Shown here: piece after piece, positions 41,046 to 50,200 of the stretch | Position numbering within the stretch: position 1 is the first letter of the stretch | Layout of the letters: each line of letters starts with the position of its first letter | Assembly (NCBI RefSeq): GCF_013409865.1 | Contig: NZ_JACCBM010000001.1 | Coordinates: forward strand, 1,054,001 to 1,118,000 | From: Herbiconiux flava | Lineage (GTDB): Bacteria > Actinomycetota > Actinomycetes > Actinomycetales > Microbacteriaceae | Length of the DNA stretch: 64,000 bases | Direction: 5' to 3' | Notes under the pieces: generated by a model | Seen by the model: the letters and a program-made list of their open reading frames with translations, nothing else | The model's database searches: none | Told to the model about the DNA's origin: nothing | Translations under genes and position numbers: made by a program

Positions 41046-42440
41046 ATGATGTCCGTCCTTCCTGCCCGCACCGGCCGCACAGGCCGCACAGGCCCTGCCG
41101 GCCGCACCCGGCGCACCGGCCGTGTCGTCGGTGCCGTCGCCGCCGCCCTGATGGTCCTTCCCCTCGCGGCCTGCGCCGCCGGCGGTTCGGATGCCGCGTC
41201 CGGCACCAGTGACGAAGACCGCTTCGGCTCGCCCGACAACCCGATCACCCTCACGATGTGGTCGTGGGGCGGCGGAGACACCGCCGCCACGGAGAAGGCC
41301 TACGAGAAGCTGCACCCCGACGTCGACGTGCAGATCACCCAGTTCGGCGGCAGCGGCGACGTCTACACGAAGCTCGGTGTCGTGCTGAAGGCCGGAGACG
41401 GAGCGCCCGACATCACCGCGGTGGAGCTGATGAACATGCCGAGCTTCGCGGCCCAGGGCTACCTGGTCGACCTCGCCGACTACGGGGCCTCAGCCGATTC
41501 GTACAACCCCTCGGCCGCGGCCGCCGCATCGTTCGACGGCTCGCTCTACGCGATCCCCACCGACACCGGCCCGCTCGTCATGTACTACAACCAGGCGCTG
41601 TTCGATCAGCTCGGCATCGCCGCTCCGACCACCTGGGACGAGTACCGGCAGGCGGCCGAGACGCTGAAGGCCTCCGGCCACTTCATCGCCGACATCGACC
41701 CGGGCGACGCGAGCCTGTCACTCGGTCTGCTCCAGCAGGCCGGGGCCACCCCGTTCTCGCTCGAGGGCGACGACGCCGTCACGATCGACTTCACCGGGAA
41801 GGAGGCGAGCGCGGTGCAGGACTACTGGAGCTCGATGATCACCGACGGCCTGATCGACACCGAACCGGCGTGGTCGCAGGAATGGTTCAACCACTTCGCC
41901 GACGGAACCTACGCGACCTGGCTCACCGGAGCCTGGGGCGGATCGGTGCTGTCCGGGTCGATCCCGCAGGCGAACGGTCAGTGGCGGGTCGCCCCGCTGC
42001 CGAACTGGTCGGCCGATTCCGTCAGCGACGGCGTCTGGGGCGGCTCGGGAAGTGCGGTCACCACGCAGAGCAAGCACCCGGCGGCGGCAGCGGCCTTCGC
42101 CGAGTGGTTCTCCCGCGACCAGTACCTCGACCAGCTCGACAACGCCGCCAACATGCCCTTCCCGGCCAACCAGGAAGTGCTCGACGACCCCCGGTACGTC
42201 GACGCGTCGAGTGAGTTCCTCGGGGGCCAGAAGCCGGGTCAGCTGTACATCGATGCGGCCGCGACGGTCAACACCGACTTCCAGTTCCTTCCCTTCCAGC
42301 TCTACGCCAACAGCGTGTTCAAGGACACCGTCGGACAGGCGATCGTCGGCGACGGCGACCTGAGCGCCGGGTTCCAGGACTGGCAGAAGAAGATCGCCGC
42401 CTACGGCACCGACCAGGGCTTCACGGTCACCTCCAAGTAG
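41046..42440 (+). CDS. CUT1 sugar-binding lipoprotein
   Basis: A 464-residue family-1 extracellular solute-binding protein. A long basic N-terminus (RTGRTGRTGPAGRTRRTGR) precedes the hydrophobic core and the lipobox LAAC (Cys about 43). Body landmarks: ITLTMWSWGGGDT, PDITAVELMNMPSFAAQGYLVDLADY, YAIPTDTGPLVMYYNQALFDQLGI and WLTGAWGGSVL. AGAAAGG precedes ATGATG. A strong hairpin follows the stop. The ligand is an unknown oligosaccharide or glycoside. Confidence 0.9.
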   Translation: MMSVLPARTGRTGRTGPAGRTRRTGRVVGAVAAALMVLPLAACAAGGSDAASGTSDEDRFGSPDNPITLTMWSWGGGDTAATEKAYEKLHPDVDVQITQFGGSGDVYTKLGVVLKAGDGAPDITAVELMNMPSFAAQGYLVDLADYGASADSYNPSAAAAASFDGSLYAIPTDTGPLVMYYNQALFDQLGIAAPTTWDEYRQAAETLKASGHFIADIDPGDASLSLGLLQQAGATPFSLEGDDAVTIDFTGKEASAVQDYWSSMITDGLIDTEPAWSQEWFNHFADGTYATWLTGAWGGSVLSGSIPQANGQWRVAPLPNWSADSVSDGVWGGSGSAVTTQSKHPAAAAAFAEWFSRDQYLDQLDNAANMPFPANQEVLDDPRYVDASSEFLGGQKPGQLYIDAAATVNTDFQFLPFQLYANSVFKDTVGQAIVGDGDLSAGFQDWQKKIAAYGTDQGFTVTSK

Positions 42441-42448
42441 CAGCACCC

Positions 42449-42478
42449 GCCGGCCCCGCAGTGCGCTGCGGGGCCGGC
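42449..42478 (+). terminator. Hairpin after the binding-protein gene
   Basis: GCCGGCCCCGCA (42449-42460) and TGCGGGGCCGGC (42467-42478) form a perfect 12-bp stem with a 6-base loop, 20 bp before the AKR start. No T-tract follows. It is probably a partial terminator or mRNA-stabilising element that keeps binding-protein expression above that of the downstream gene. Confidence 0.7.
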
Positions 42479-42497
42479 CCTACGAGAAACGGCACCC

Positions 42498-43472
42498 ATG
42501 CGATACACGACCGTCGGCCGCAGTCGACTCGAAGTCTCCCAGCTCTGCCTGGGCACCATGAACATCGGCAGGTTCGCCGACCGCGAGCAGTCCTTCGCAC
42601 TGCTGGATGCGGCCGTCGACGTGGGCATCAACTTCGTCGACACCGCCAACAGCTACGGAGTGCAGGGCGAGCGGGGCCTCACCGAGACGATCATCGGGGA
42701 ATGGTTCGCCTCCTCGGGGCGCCGTGACCGGATCGTTCTTGCGACCAAGCTCTACGAGGACCAGGGTGACTGGCCGAATTCCGGCGGGCTGTCGGCGCTC
42801 AACATCCGCCGCGCCTGCGAGGCGTCGCTGAAGCGTCTCGGCACCGATCACATCGACGTGCTCCAGATGCACCACGTCGATCGCCGGGCCCCTTGGGAGG
42901 AGATCTGGGAGGCGTTCTCGGTGCTCCGCGACCAGGGCAAGATCCTCTACGTCGGATCGTCGAACTTCGCCGCCTGGCAGCTCATGGCTGCACAGCACGC
43001 CGCTCATGAGCTGGGATCGTTCAGGCTGCTCTCCGAGCAGTCGGTCTACAACCTGACCCAGCGCAGCATCGAGCTCGAGGTGGTGCCCGCCCTCGAGCAC
43101 CTCGGGGCCGGGCTCCTGGCCTGGAGCCCGCTCGCCGGTGGTCTTCTGGGCGCTGCGCCGTCGGAGACGACCGTGGGGGAGGGGCGCCGGTCGGACCCGT
43201 CCTTCCGGGAGCGCCAAGCGCAGCAGTCCGAAGCGCTGGAGAGCGCTGCGGCTGCGGCTGCCGGCTTCGGCCTCACTCTGGCGCAGGCGGCGATCGGGTG
43301 GTTGCTGGCGCAGCCGGTGCTCACCGCCGCGATCGTCGGGCCGCGCACCGCCGATCAGCTCTCGCAGCTCGCGACCAGCCTCGACGGCCACGACGACCGT
43401 GGGGCTCTGTGGGCTGAGTTGGACGCGCTCTTCTCCGGGCCGGGAGCCGCCCCGGAGGCCTACGCCTGGTAG
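42498..43472 (+). CDS. Aldo/keto reductase
   Basis: A 324-residue AKR with tetrad Asp48, Tyr53, Lys84 and His125 (QMHHVD). It is a close paralog of the AKR at 22143-23111: both have GKILYVGSSNFA or equivalent, EQSVYNL.QR, WSPLAGG and the ending PEAYAW. Last gene of the CUT1 operon, separated from the binding protein by a hairpin, convergent with lacI. It likely oxidises or reduces the imported sugar or a product. Confidence 0.87.
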   Translation: MRYTTVGRSRLEVSQLCLGTMNIGRFADREQSFALLDAAVDVGINFVDTANSYGVQGERGLTETIIGEWFASSGRRDRIVLATKLYEDQGDWPNSGGLSALNIRRACEASLKRLGTDHIDVLQMHHVDRRAPWEEIWEAFSVLRDQGKILYVGSSNFAAWQLMAAQHAAHELGSFRLLSEQSVYNLTQRSIELEVVPALEHLGAGLLAWSPLAGGLLGAAPSETTVGEGRRSDPSFRERQAQQSEALESAAAAAAGFGLTLAQAAIGWLLAQPVLTAAIVGPRTADQLSQLATSLDGHDDRGALWAELDALFSGPGAAPEAYAW

Positions 43473-43479
43473 GAGACGG

Positions 43480-44502
43480 TCAGCCCGACGACCGGACGAT
43501 CAGGGTTGAATCCACGACGGTGCGCGAGCCCGGCCGACCCGGCTCGCGCACCCTCTCCCAGACGAGCTCGGCCATTCGCGCCCCGATGTCGAAGAACGGC
43601 ACCCGGGTGGTCGTGAGGGGCGGCACCGTCGTCTCGGCCAGCGACGAGTCGTCGAAGCCGATGACCTTCACGTCCTCGGGGACTTTCCGCCCCTGCTCCT
43701 GCAGCGTGGTGATGGCTCCGACCGCCATCGCATCGCCGCAGACGACCAGTCCGTCGACGCGACCGGCCCCCAGAAGCTCACCGGCCGCCGTGCTCCCGGC
43801 CCGAACCGAGTAGTCGCCGCGGGCCACGGTGCGAGGATGCGCCGCCGGCAGCTCGCGGTCGTAGGCCGCGTACTGCAGCTGCGAGCGAGGGTCGTCGAGT
43901 GGCCCGGCGATGAGGCCGATGGCGGTGCAGCCTTCGTCGAGCAGCCGCTGCACCGATCTGGCCACGGCCGATTCGATGTCGACGTCGACGACGTCGAGGC
44001 CCGGGCGCTCGTCGAGCGACCCGGTCGCCGCCAAGGGGACGTTCGCGTCGAGCAGCTTCTCCATCACGTCGGGGATGATCTGCGGCGACAGGATGATCGC
44101 CCCGTCGACGTGCCGAGCGAGGACGTGGTCGCGCGCGCGGTCGGCCTGCTCGGAACCGCCGGCGATCAGCACGACCAGCTGAGATCCCAGCTCGGTCAGG
44201 CGGGAGCTCGCCCCCGCGATCATCGGGGCGATGTTCGGGTCGTTGAAGAACCGCTCACCGGCCATCGGAGCGATCAGGGCCACGCTGTCGGTGCGATTGG
44301 TCGCCAGGCTCCTGGCGCCCTGGTGCGGTACGAAGCCGAGTTCGGCCGCGGCCGCGCGCACCTTCTCCGTCGCGGCCGCGCTGACGTAGCGCTCACCGTT
44401 CATGGCCCGCGACGCCGTCATCATCGACACCCCGGCCAGTGCTGCGACATCCGTCAGCGTGGGCCGCTTCGGCCCCGGCTGATCGCCCTTCCTGCTGCGC
44501 AC
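43480..44502 (-). CDS. LacI-family transcriptional regulator (CUT1 operon)
   Basis: A 340-residue LacI repressor: PTLTDVAALAGVSMMTASRAMNGERYVSAAATEKVRAAAAELGFVPHQGARSL, then an effector domain with VCGDAMAVGAITTLQEQG and VIGFDDSSLAETTVPPLTTTRVP. The GTG at 44502 has AGAGG eight bases upstream. A TAGCGCTA operator core lies upstream (44520-44527), matching the centre of the perfect operator at 39222-39237, so it should repress both itself and the importer operon. Confidence 0.88.
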   Translation of the reverse strand: MRSRKGDQPGPKRPTLTDVAALAGVSMMTASRAMNGERYVSAAATEKVRAAAAELGFVPHQGARSLATNRTDSVALIAPMAGERFFNDPNIAPMIAGASSRLTELGSQLVVLIAGGSEQADRARDHVLARHVDGAIILSPQIIPDVMEKLLDANVPLAATGSLDERPGLDVVDVDIESAVARSVQRLLDEGCTAIGLIAGPLDDPRSQLQYAAYDRELPAAHPRTVARGDYSVRAGSTAAGELLGAGRVDGLVVCGDAMAVGAITTLQEQGRKVPEDVKVIGFDDSSLAETTVPPLTTTRVPFFDIGARMAELVWERVREPGRPGSRTVVDSTLIVRSSG

Positions 44503-44516
44503 CCCTGCACCTCTTC

Positions 44517-44531
44517 CGCTAGCGCTACCAG
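44517..44531. promoter_or_regulatory. Second LacI operator, in front of lacI
   Basis: The core TAGCGCTA (44520-44527) continues into CCAGC on the right, matching the right half of CTGGTAGCGCTACCAG at 39222-39237; the left flank is degenerate. It fits autoregulation with lower affinity. Confidence 0.7.
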
Positions 44532-44600
44532 CAACAGTATCGGGCAGCAACATCCGGTCGCCGAATACGGTCAAGGAGGAAGTGGGTACGACCGGAACGT

Positions 44601-45770
44601 CTAGCGCACCGCGAACGGCGACGCCGCCCCCACCCCGAACAGCGCCACCCCCGTGAACACCTCGACGGTCTCGCCGTCGACCAACACCTCCACCGCGCCG
44701 TCGCCGGCCGGCACCACCGTCTCCGCGCCCTGCCAGGTGCAGACCACCGAGTCGAGCTCGCGCCGGATGGTGAGCGTCCCGTCGGCGCTCGACGCCGTCC
44801 ACTCCTCGCCGACGGCGATCGCGGTGCGCGCCGAGGCCGAGGCCTCCGCGACCGCGGGGTGCGGCGACGCGACGAGGGTGTCGCCCTCGAGCCGCAGCAC
44901 GTGCGGCACGCTGAGCGCGCTGCTGCGGCCGACGTCGGGGTCGCTCGCGCCGCGCATCCACGAGATCAGGCAGGGCCGGCCGTCGCGGTCGCGGAAGAAC
45001 GAGGGTGCGTAGTAGCTGTCACCGTACGTCAGGCGTCCCCAGCTGCTCGCGGTGAAGCGGCCGTCGGCGAACGCGCCCACGGCGTAGGCGACGTAGTGCA
45101 GTTCGTCGTCCTGCCAGACCGAGGTGACCATCACGTCCCGGCCGTCGATGCTGAAGATCTGCGGGCACTCCCACAGTGCGCCCGTCCACACCGGGTCGGT
45201 CTCGGTCGTGCTGCGCGATGCCGCCAGGCCGTCGAACGACCAGGAACCGAGGTCGTCGGAGACGAACGAGCTCGCCGCGGCGTCTCCGCCCACGATGGCG
45301 GTGCCCACGAGCATCCGCCACCTCTCACCGTCGCGCATCACGAAGGGGTCGCGGAAGGCCACGAGATCGAGCGGCGGCGCCTCGGCGACCACCTCTCCCT
45401 TGGTCCAGACGAGCCAGTCGTCGTCGGCCGGGGTCGCGGTGCGGATACGGCCCACCCCGAACTCGGGCGTCGAGACCGCGGTGTAGAAGATCGTGGCGCG
45501 GCCCTCGTCGTCGACCGCGAGGGAGCCCGACCAGATGCCGTCGTCGCCGTCACCCGGTTCGAGGGCGACCGGATGCTCGGTCCACGAGATCAGGTCGGGG
45601 GAGCTCGCGTGACCCCAGCGGCACTCGGGAGCCCACGTCGTGCGGTCGGGCACGTACTGGAAGAACAGGTGGTAGCGGCCGTTGTGCCAGGTGAGCGCGA
45701 GCGGGTCGTTCATCCAGCCGGAACCGGGCGTGAAGTGCCAGCGGGGGCGGGCGCGCGTCGCGTGCGTCAT
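44601..45770 (-). CDS. GH32 beta-fructosidase, cytoplasmic
   Basis: A 389-residue GH32 enzyme with nucleophile Asp22 (SGWMNDPLA), transition-state Asp141 (AFRDPF) and acid/base Glu201 (WECPQ). The five-bladed propeller is complete; the C-terminal beta sandwich (about 310-389) is short compared with most invertases and levanases. No signal peptide, so it splits imported fructosides inside the cell. GGAG precedes the ATG at 45770. It is divergent from the importer operon and shares its 175-bp control region. Confidence 0.92.
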   Translation of the reverse strand: MTHATRARPRWHFTPGSGWMNDPLALTWHNGRYHLFFQYVPDRTTWAPECRWGHASSPDLISWTEHPVALEPGDGDDGIWSGSLAVDDEGRATIFYTAVSTPEFGVGRIRTATPADDDWLVWTKGEVVAEAPPLDLVAFRDPFVMRDGERWRMLVGTAIVGGDAAASSFVSDDLGSWSFDGLAASRSTTETDPVWTGALWECPQIFSIDGRDVMVTSVWQDDELHYVAYAVGAFADGRFTASSWGRLTYGDSYYAPSFFRDRDGRPCLISWMRGASDPDVGRSSALSVPHVLRLEGDTLVASPHPAVAEASASARTAIAVGEEWTASSADGTLTIRRELDSVVCTWQGAETVVPAGDGAVEVLVDGETVEVFTGVALFGVGAASPFAVR

Positions 45771-45827
45771 GAGGGCGGCTCCTTCTGCTGCCGCCGTCGA
45801 TGGCGGGCCTGCTGGACAAGTATGGAC

Positions 45828-45857
45828 TTGACAAGACGATTTGGCAAAACGTATTGT
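45828..45857 (+). promoter_or_regulatory. Fructan importer promoter with LacI-type operator
   Basis: TTGACA (45828-45833) and TATTGT (45852-45857) are 18 bp apart. Between them lies CGATTTGGCAAAACG (45837-45851), a 15-bp dyad with TTTG-G-CAAA arms, the odd-centre form common for LacI-family operators. The regulator at 49133-50200 is the likely ligand, and divergent GH32 may be controlled too. Confidence 0.65.
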
Positions 45858-45945
45858 CAGTGCTGTCGCCCCGGCGATGCGCGCCGGCACCCACGGCACG
45901 TACCCTCGCAATCACGCAACGTCGCACAGAATTGGAGTCGAAGTG

Positions 45946-47262
45946 ATGATGCTTCGCACACACCGACCGGTGTCCCGCCGGGTCCTGGCCGGAGCCGCCG
46001 GCGCCCTCGCCCTCGCCACCGCCGTCGTCCTGTCGGGCTGCGGTGCCGGAGGAGGAGCCCCCGCAGCGGGCGACGACTCGATCACCGTGCTCGTCGAGGC
46101 CGGTGGCCACGGCGAGCTGCAGCCCATCGCCGACCAGTTCGAGAAGGACACCGGCACGTCGGTCACCTTCGTCGAGCTGCCCTACGACGGCCTCTACAAC
46201 CGCCTGAACAGCGAGTTCAGCTCGGGGTCGCTCTCGTTCGACGTCGCCGCCCTCGACTCGATCTGGCTGCCGACCTTCGCCGAGGCGCTGACGCCGCTGG
46301 ATGACATGATGACCGACGAGGTGCAGTCCGACCTCTTCCCGGCGCTCGTCACCGAGGCGCAGGTCGACGACTCCTTCGTCGGGATGCCCGCCTGGACCAA
46401 CTCCGAGATCCTCTACTACCGCACCGACCTCTTCGAGGACCCGGCCCAGCAGCAGAAGTTCAAGGCCGAGTACGGCTACGACCTGGTCCCACCCACCACC
46501 TGGGAGCAGTACGCCGACGTCGCGAAGTTCTTCACGCAGGACACCGACAGCGACGGTCAGGTCGACGTCTACGGCACCGACGTGAAGGGCGCGGTCGAGA
46601 CCGAGTGGCTCGCCACCCTCTCGCAGACCGGCGAGAAGGACATGGTCGTGGGTGACGACGGCACCGTCTCGCTCGGCGACGCGGACAGCCTCGCCGCGCT
46701 CGACTTCTACACCAGCCTCCTGCCGTACGCCCCGTCGGGTGCCGCGCAGCTGGACTGGGCCGGATCGCAGAATCTCTTCAACCAAGGCCAGCTCGCGATG
46801 ATGCGCTTCTGGGCGCACGCCTACAAGCAGATCCCCGCCGACTCGGCGGTCACCGGCAAGGTCGGCGTGACCACGATGGTGGGCGGCCCCGGCGGGGTCG
46901 CCGGCGTGCCCGGAGCCTGGTACCTCTCGGTGCCGGCCGGCACGAGCAAGCAGGAGAAGGCGCTCGAGTTCGTGCAGTACGCCTACGACCACAACGAGCT
47001 GTCCGTCGACACCGACCTCGGCCTCGCCTCGCGCATCTCGGTGCTCGAGAAGTACCAGGACGAGCCCGGCTACGAGAACTACAAGCCGCTGGTCGACACC
47101 CTGAACGCCACCGCGACGATCCCGCGGCCGGCGAACCCGAACTGGCAGGAGATCGTCGACTCGGCGCTCATCCCGATGATCCAGAAAGCCGTCGTGCCGG
47201 GCGCCGACAACCAGCAGCTCCTCGACGACGCCAAGGCGCAGGTGGAGTCCATCACCGAGTGA
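45946..47262 (+). CDS. CUT1 sugar-binding lipoprotein of the fructan locus
   Basis: A 438-residue family-1 solute-binding protein: hydrophobic signal then lipobox LSGC (Cys28). Body motifs are SITVLVEAGGHGELQPIADQFEKDTGTSVTFVELPYDGLYNRLNSEFSSGSLSFDVAALDSIWLPTFAEALTPLDD and GMPAWTNSEILYYRTDLFEDP. TTGGAG lies before ATGATG at 45946/45949. The neighbours (GH32, fructokinase, GH91) suggest it binds a fructose oligomer or difructose anhydride. A 12-bp-stem hairpin follows the stop. Confidence 0.9.
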   Translation: MMLRTHRPVSRRVLAGAAGALALATAVVLSGCGAGGGAPAAGDDSITVLVEAGGHGELQPIADQFEKDTGTSVTFVELPYDGLYNRLNSEFSSGSLSFDVAALDSIWLPTFAEALTPLDDMMTDEVQSDLFPALVTEAQVDDSFVGMPAWTNSEILYYRTDLFEDPAQQQKFKAEYGYDLVPPTTWEQYADVAKFFTQDTDSDGQVDVYGTDVKGAVETEWLATLSQTGEKDMVVGDDGTVSLGDADSLAALDFYTSLLPYAPSGAAQLDWAGSQNLFNQGQLAMMRFWAHAYKQIPADSAVTGKVGVTTMVGGPGGVAGVPGAWYLSVPAGTSKQEKALEFVQYAYDHNELSVDTDLGLASRISVLEKYQDEPGYENYKPLVDTLNATATIPRPANPNWQEIVDSALIPMIQKAVVPGADNQQLLDDAKAQVESITE

Positions 47263-47268
47263 CGCGGG

Positions 47269-47301
47269 CTGCGGCGCCCCGACCCGACCGGGGCGCCGCA
47301 G
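47269..47301 (+). terminator. Hairpin after the fructan binding-protein gene
   Basis: CTGCGGCGCCCC (47269-47280) and GGGGCGCCGCAG (47290-47301) form a perfect 12-bp stem with a 9-base loop between the binding-protein gene and the first permease. No T-tract. Likely a stabiliser or attenuator that gives more binding protein than permease. Confidence 0.7.
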
Positions 47302-47341
47302 CGCTCTCCCGCCATCCGTCCCCCGACCCGAAAGTCTCCTC

Positions 47342-48235
47342 GTGCGTCTCACCGATCGCCGGTTCGCCTTCCTCCTGATGCTGCCGGCCACCGCCTTCCT
47401 CGCCGTCTTCGTGGCGTGGCCGCTCGTGCAGTTCGTCTCGGACTCGTTCTTCGAGATCAGCAAGTTCGCCGGCGGCCCGCGCACCTTCGTCGGCCTCGAC
47501 AACTACGTCGAGGCGTTCACCTCGGGCGACTTCGGCAACGCCGCCTGGCGCACCGTGGTCTACACCGTCATCGTGGTGGTCTTCGAGTTCGTGCTCGGCC
47601 TCGCCGTCGCGCTGATGTTCACAGCCCTCGGCAACTCCTCGCGGGTGTTCCGCACGATCTTCCTCTACCCGCTGATGATCGCCCCGATCGTCGCGGGCCT
47701 GCTCTGGCGCTTCCTGCTGATCGACAACTTCGGCATCGTCAACCAGCTTCTGACGGATGCCCACATCCTCAGCGACCCGGGCCAGATCCAGTGGCTGAGC
47801 GACCCGAACATCGCCCTGTTCTCGGTCGCGATCCCCGACATCTGGCTGACGACGTCGTTCATCTCGCTCGTGCTGTTCGCGGGCCTGCAGAACATCCCCG
47901 GCGACGTGATCGAGGCGGCGAGGCTCGACGGGGCGCGCTACCCGACGATCCTGTTCCGCATCATCATCCCGCTGCTGAGGCCCGTGATCGCGGTGGCCCT
48001 GATCCTCCGCGGCATCGACGCGGCCCGCGCCTTCGACGTCATCCTGATCCAGACCAACGGCGGCCCTCAGCAGAGCACCGAGACGATGTCGCTGCTCGTC
48101 TACCGCACCATGGTTCGGTTCGGCGACCCGGGCCTCGCGAGTGCCATGGGCACCGTCTACCTCGTGGCCATGCTCGCGGTCTCGGTCGCGGCCATCCTGC
48201 TCATCTGGCGACCCGGAAGTGAGAACATCCGATGA
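47342..48235 (+). CDS. CUT1 permease 1 of the fructan locus
   Basis: A 297-residue MalF-type permease, six membrane segments, EAA loop IEAARLDGARYPTILFRIIIPLLRPV (about residues 190-215). GTG start at 47342 with GAAAG upstream. Stop overlaps the next permease by 4 bp. Confidence 0.9.
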   Translation: MRLTDRRFAFLLMLPATAFLAVFVAWPLVQFVSDSFFEISKFAGGPRTFVGLDNYVEAFTSGDFGNAAWRTVVYTVIVVVFEFVLGLAVALMFTALGNSSRVFRTIFLYPLMIAPIVAGLLWRFLLIDNFGIVNQLLTDAHILSDPGQIQWLSDPNIALFSVAIPDIWLTTSFISLVLFAGLQNIPGDVIEAARLDGARYPTILFRIIIPLLRPVIAVALILRGIDAARAFDVILIQTNGGPQQSTETMSLLVYRTMVRFGDPGLASAMGTVYLVAMLAVSVAAILLIWRPGSENIR

Positions 48236-49071
48236 ACGGCCTCGAAACCACCCGAACGAGCTCCCGGGCCATCCTCTGGGTCGCCCTCGTGCTGCTCGTC
48301 GTGCTCTACGGCTTCCCCTTCCTCTACATGCTCTTCACCTCGTTCAAGACGCCGCTGGAGACCATCGCGGTACCCCCGACCGTGCTGCCCTCGAGCTGGA
48401 CGATCGAGAACTACGCCTCGGCCATCGGCCGTGACGGAGTGGTCGCCTCGTTCGTGAACAGCGTCGTGACGGCCGTGCTCAGCACTGCCATCTCGCTGGT
48501 GCTGGCGCTGCCGGCGGCCTACGCCGTCACCCGCTTCCGCACCCGCTTCGGTCGCTTCTTCATCGTCGGGGCCCTCGTGATGCGCATGGTGCCGCCGATC
48601 GTGATCGGTGTGCCGATGATCGGCATCTTCCGCAGCCTCGGCATCTCCGACACCTCGTTCGCCCTGGCGATCGCCCACGCCACCATCTCGCTGCCGCTGT
48701 CGATCTGGCTGATGTCGAGCTTCTTCGAGGCCGTGCCCGAGGAGCTCGAGGAGGCGGCCAAGATCGACGGTGCGAGCCGGCTCGGCGCGCTCTGGCGGGT
48801 GGTGCTGCCGGTCACCGCGGGAGGGATCGCGGTCACCGCGATCTTCGCCTTCCTGGCGTCGTGGAACGAGTTCCTGTTCGCGCTGCTGCTCACCGCCACG
48901 CGCTCGCAGACGACACCCATCGTGATCGCGAACTTCCAGACCCAGTTCGGCCTCGACTGGGGCGCGATGACGGCACTCGCGGTGCTGTACTCGGTGCCGG
49001 TCATCCTGCTCGCCCTCGTGCTGCAGCGTCACATCGTCGCCGGACTGACCGCCGGGGCGGTGAAAGGGTGA
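48232..49071 (+). CDS. CUT1 permease 2 of the fructan locus
   Basis: A 279-residue MalG-type permease with six segments, EAA loop EEAAKIDGASRLGALWRVVLPVTAGG (about residues 177-202) and the family C-terminus IVAGLTAGAVKG. It starts on the stop of permease 1. No ATPase gene follows. Confidence 0.9.
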   Translation: MNGLETTRTSSRAILWVALVLLVVLYGFPFLYMLFTSFKTPLETIAVPPTVLPSSWTIENYASAIGRDGVVASFVNSVVTAVLSTAISLVLALPAAYAVTRFRTRFGRFFIVGALVMRMVPPIVIGVPMIGIFRSLGISDTSFALAIAHATISLPLSIWLMSSFFEAVPEELEEAAKIDGASRLGALWRVVLPVTAGGIAVTAIFAFLASWNEFLFALLLTATRSQTTPIVIANFQTQFGLDWGAMTALAVLYSVPVILLALVLQRHIVAGLTAGAVKG

Positions 49072-49132
49072 CCGACTCGGTGAGAATGGTCGCGAGCCGA
49101 ATCGCCCGGCCTCGAGCATCCAAGGGGACACA

Positions 49133-50200
49133 GTGGCACGCAAAGCGGTAGGCATCAAGGACGTGGCCCGCGAGGCGGGGGTCTCGGTGACCACGGTCTC
49201 GCACATCCTGAACGACGTGGAGTTCGCGCGCGCGAGCGACGAGACCCGCGAGCGGGTGAAGTCGACGGCCGAGCGCCTGGGCTACGGCGCGAACCGCATC
49301 GCGCGGAGCCTGCGCCGCCAGCAGTCCGAGATGATCGGGCTGCTGAGCGAGGAGATCGCCACCACGCCGCACGCCGGCCGGATCATCCTCGGTGCGCAGG
49401 AGGCGGCCCGGAAGCGCGGCCTCACCCTCGTGCTCATCAACACCAGCCGCGACGAGCTCGACATCCAGCGCGACACGGATGCCCTGCTGCGCCAGCAGGT
49501 CGACGGAGTGCTCTACGCCACGATGTACCACCGCGAGATCGACCTCCCCCGCTCGCTGCGGTCGGTTCCGACGGTGCTGATCGACTCGACCTCGCAGGAC
49601 GGAAGCGTGCCGTCGGTCGTCCCCGACGAGGAGGGCGGAGCGTACGTCGCCGTGAACGAGCTGATCGGGCACGGCCACCGGCGCATCGGCTTCGTCACCA
49701 ACTCCGACGACGTCCCGGCGACCCGCGGCCGACTCGCGGGCTACCGGCGTGCGCTGGCCGAGGCGGAGGTGGAGTTCGACCCGCGACTCGTGGTCGCCGA
49801 GCAGTCCGAGACCCCCGGCGGGTACAAGGCCGCCCGCTCGGTGCTCGACCGCGACCGCGCCGACCGGCCGACCGCCCTGTTCTGCTACAACGACCGGATG
49901 GCCATGGGTGCCTACCGGGCCGCGGCGGAGCTCGGGCTCCGCATCCCCGCCGACCTCTCGATCGTCGGCTTCGACAACCAGGAACTGATCGCCGAAGGTC
50001 TCTACCCGGCCCTCACCACCGTCGCTCTGCCGCACTTCGAGATGGGCGAGTGGGCCCTCGGCGCCCTGGCCGAGCTGATGGTGGGCGACGCCGACTCCGC
50101 CGCGAAGGACAGCTACCAGCCCGCGGTGCTCTCCTGCCCGCTGGTGCGGCGCGACTCGGTCGCGGCACCCCGCCCGGCCGGAGGATCCGCCGGTGACTGA
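49133..50200 (+). CDS. LacI-family transcriptional regulator of the fructan locus
   Basis: A 355-residue LacI protein: GIKDVAREAGVSVTTVSHILNDVEFARASDETRERVKSTAERLGYGANRIARSLRRQQ, effector domain with FCYNDRMAMGAYRAAAELGLRIP and SIVGFDNQELIAEGLYPALTTVALP. AAGGGG precedes the GTG at 49133. It overlaps the fructokinase start by 8 bp and should bind the dyad at 45837-45851. The effector is probably fructose, a fructoside or a phosphate ester. Confidence 0.88.
   Translation: MARKAVGIKDVAREAGVSVTTVSHILNDVEFARASDETRERVKSTAERLGYGANRIARSLRRQQSEMIGLLSEEIATTPHAGRIILGAQEAARKRGLTLVLINTSRDELDIQRDTDALLRQQVDGVLYATMYHREIDLPRSLRSVPTVLIDSTSQDGSVPSVVPDEEGGAYVAVNELIGHGHRRIGFVTNSDDVPATRGRLAGYRRALAEAEVEFDPRLVVAEQSETPGGYKAARSVLDRDRADRPTALFCYNDRMAMGAYRAAAELGLRIPADLSIVGFDNQELIAEGLYPALTTVALPHFEMGEWALGALAELMVGDADSAAKDSYQPAVLSCPLVRRDSVAAPRPAGGSAGD

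Noticed and set aside
42449..42478. Classic intrinsic terminators at the three binding-protein hairpins
   Set aside because: No T-tract follows any of them and co-regulated genes lie immediately downstream; better seen as partial terminators or stabilisers.
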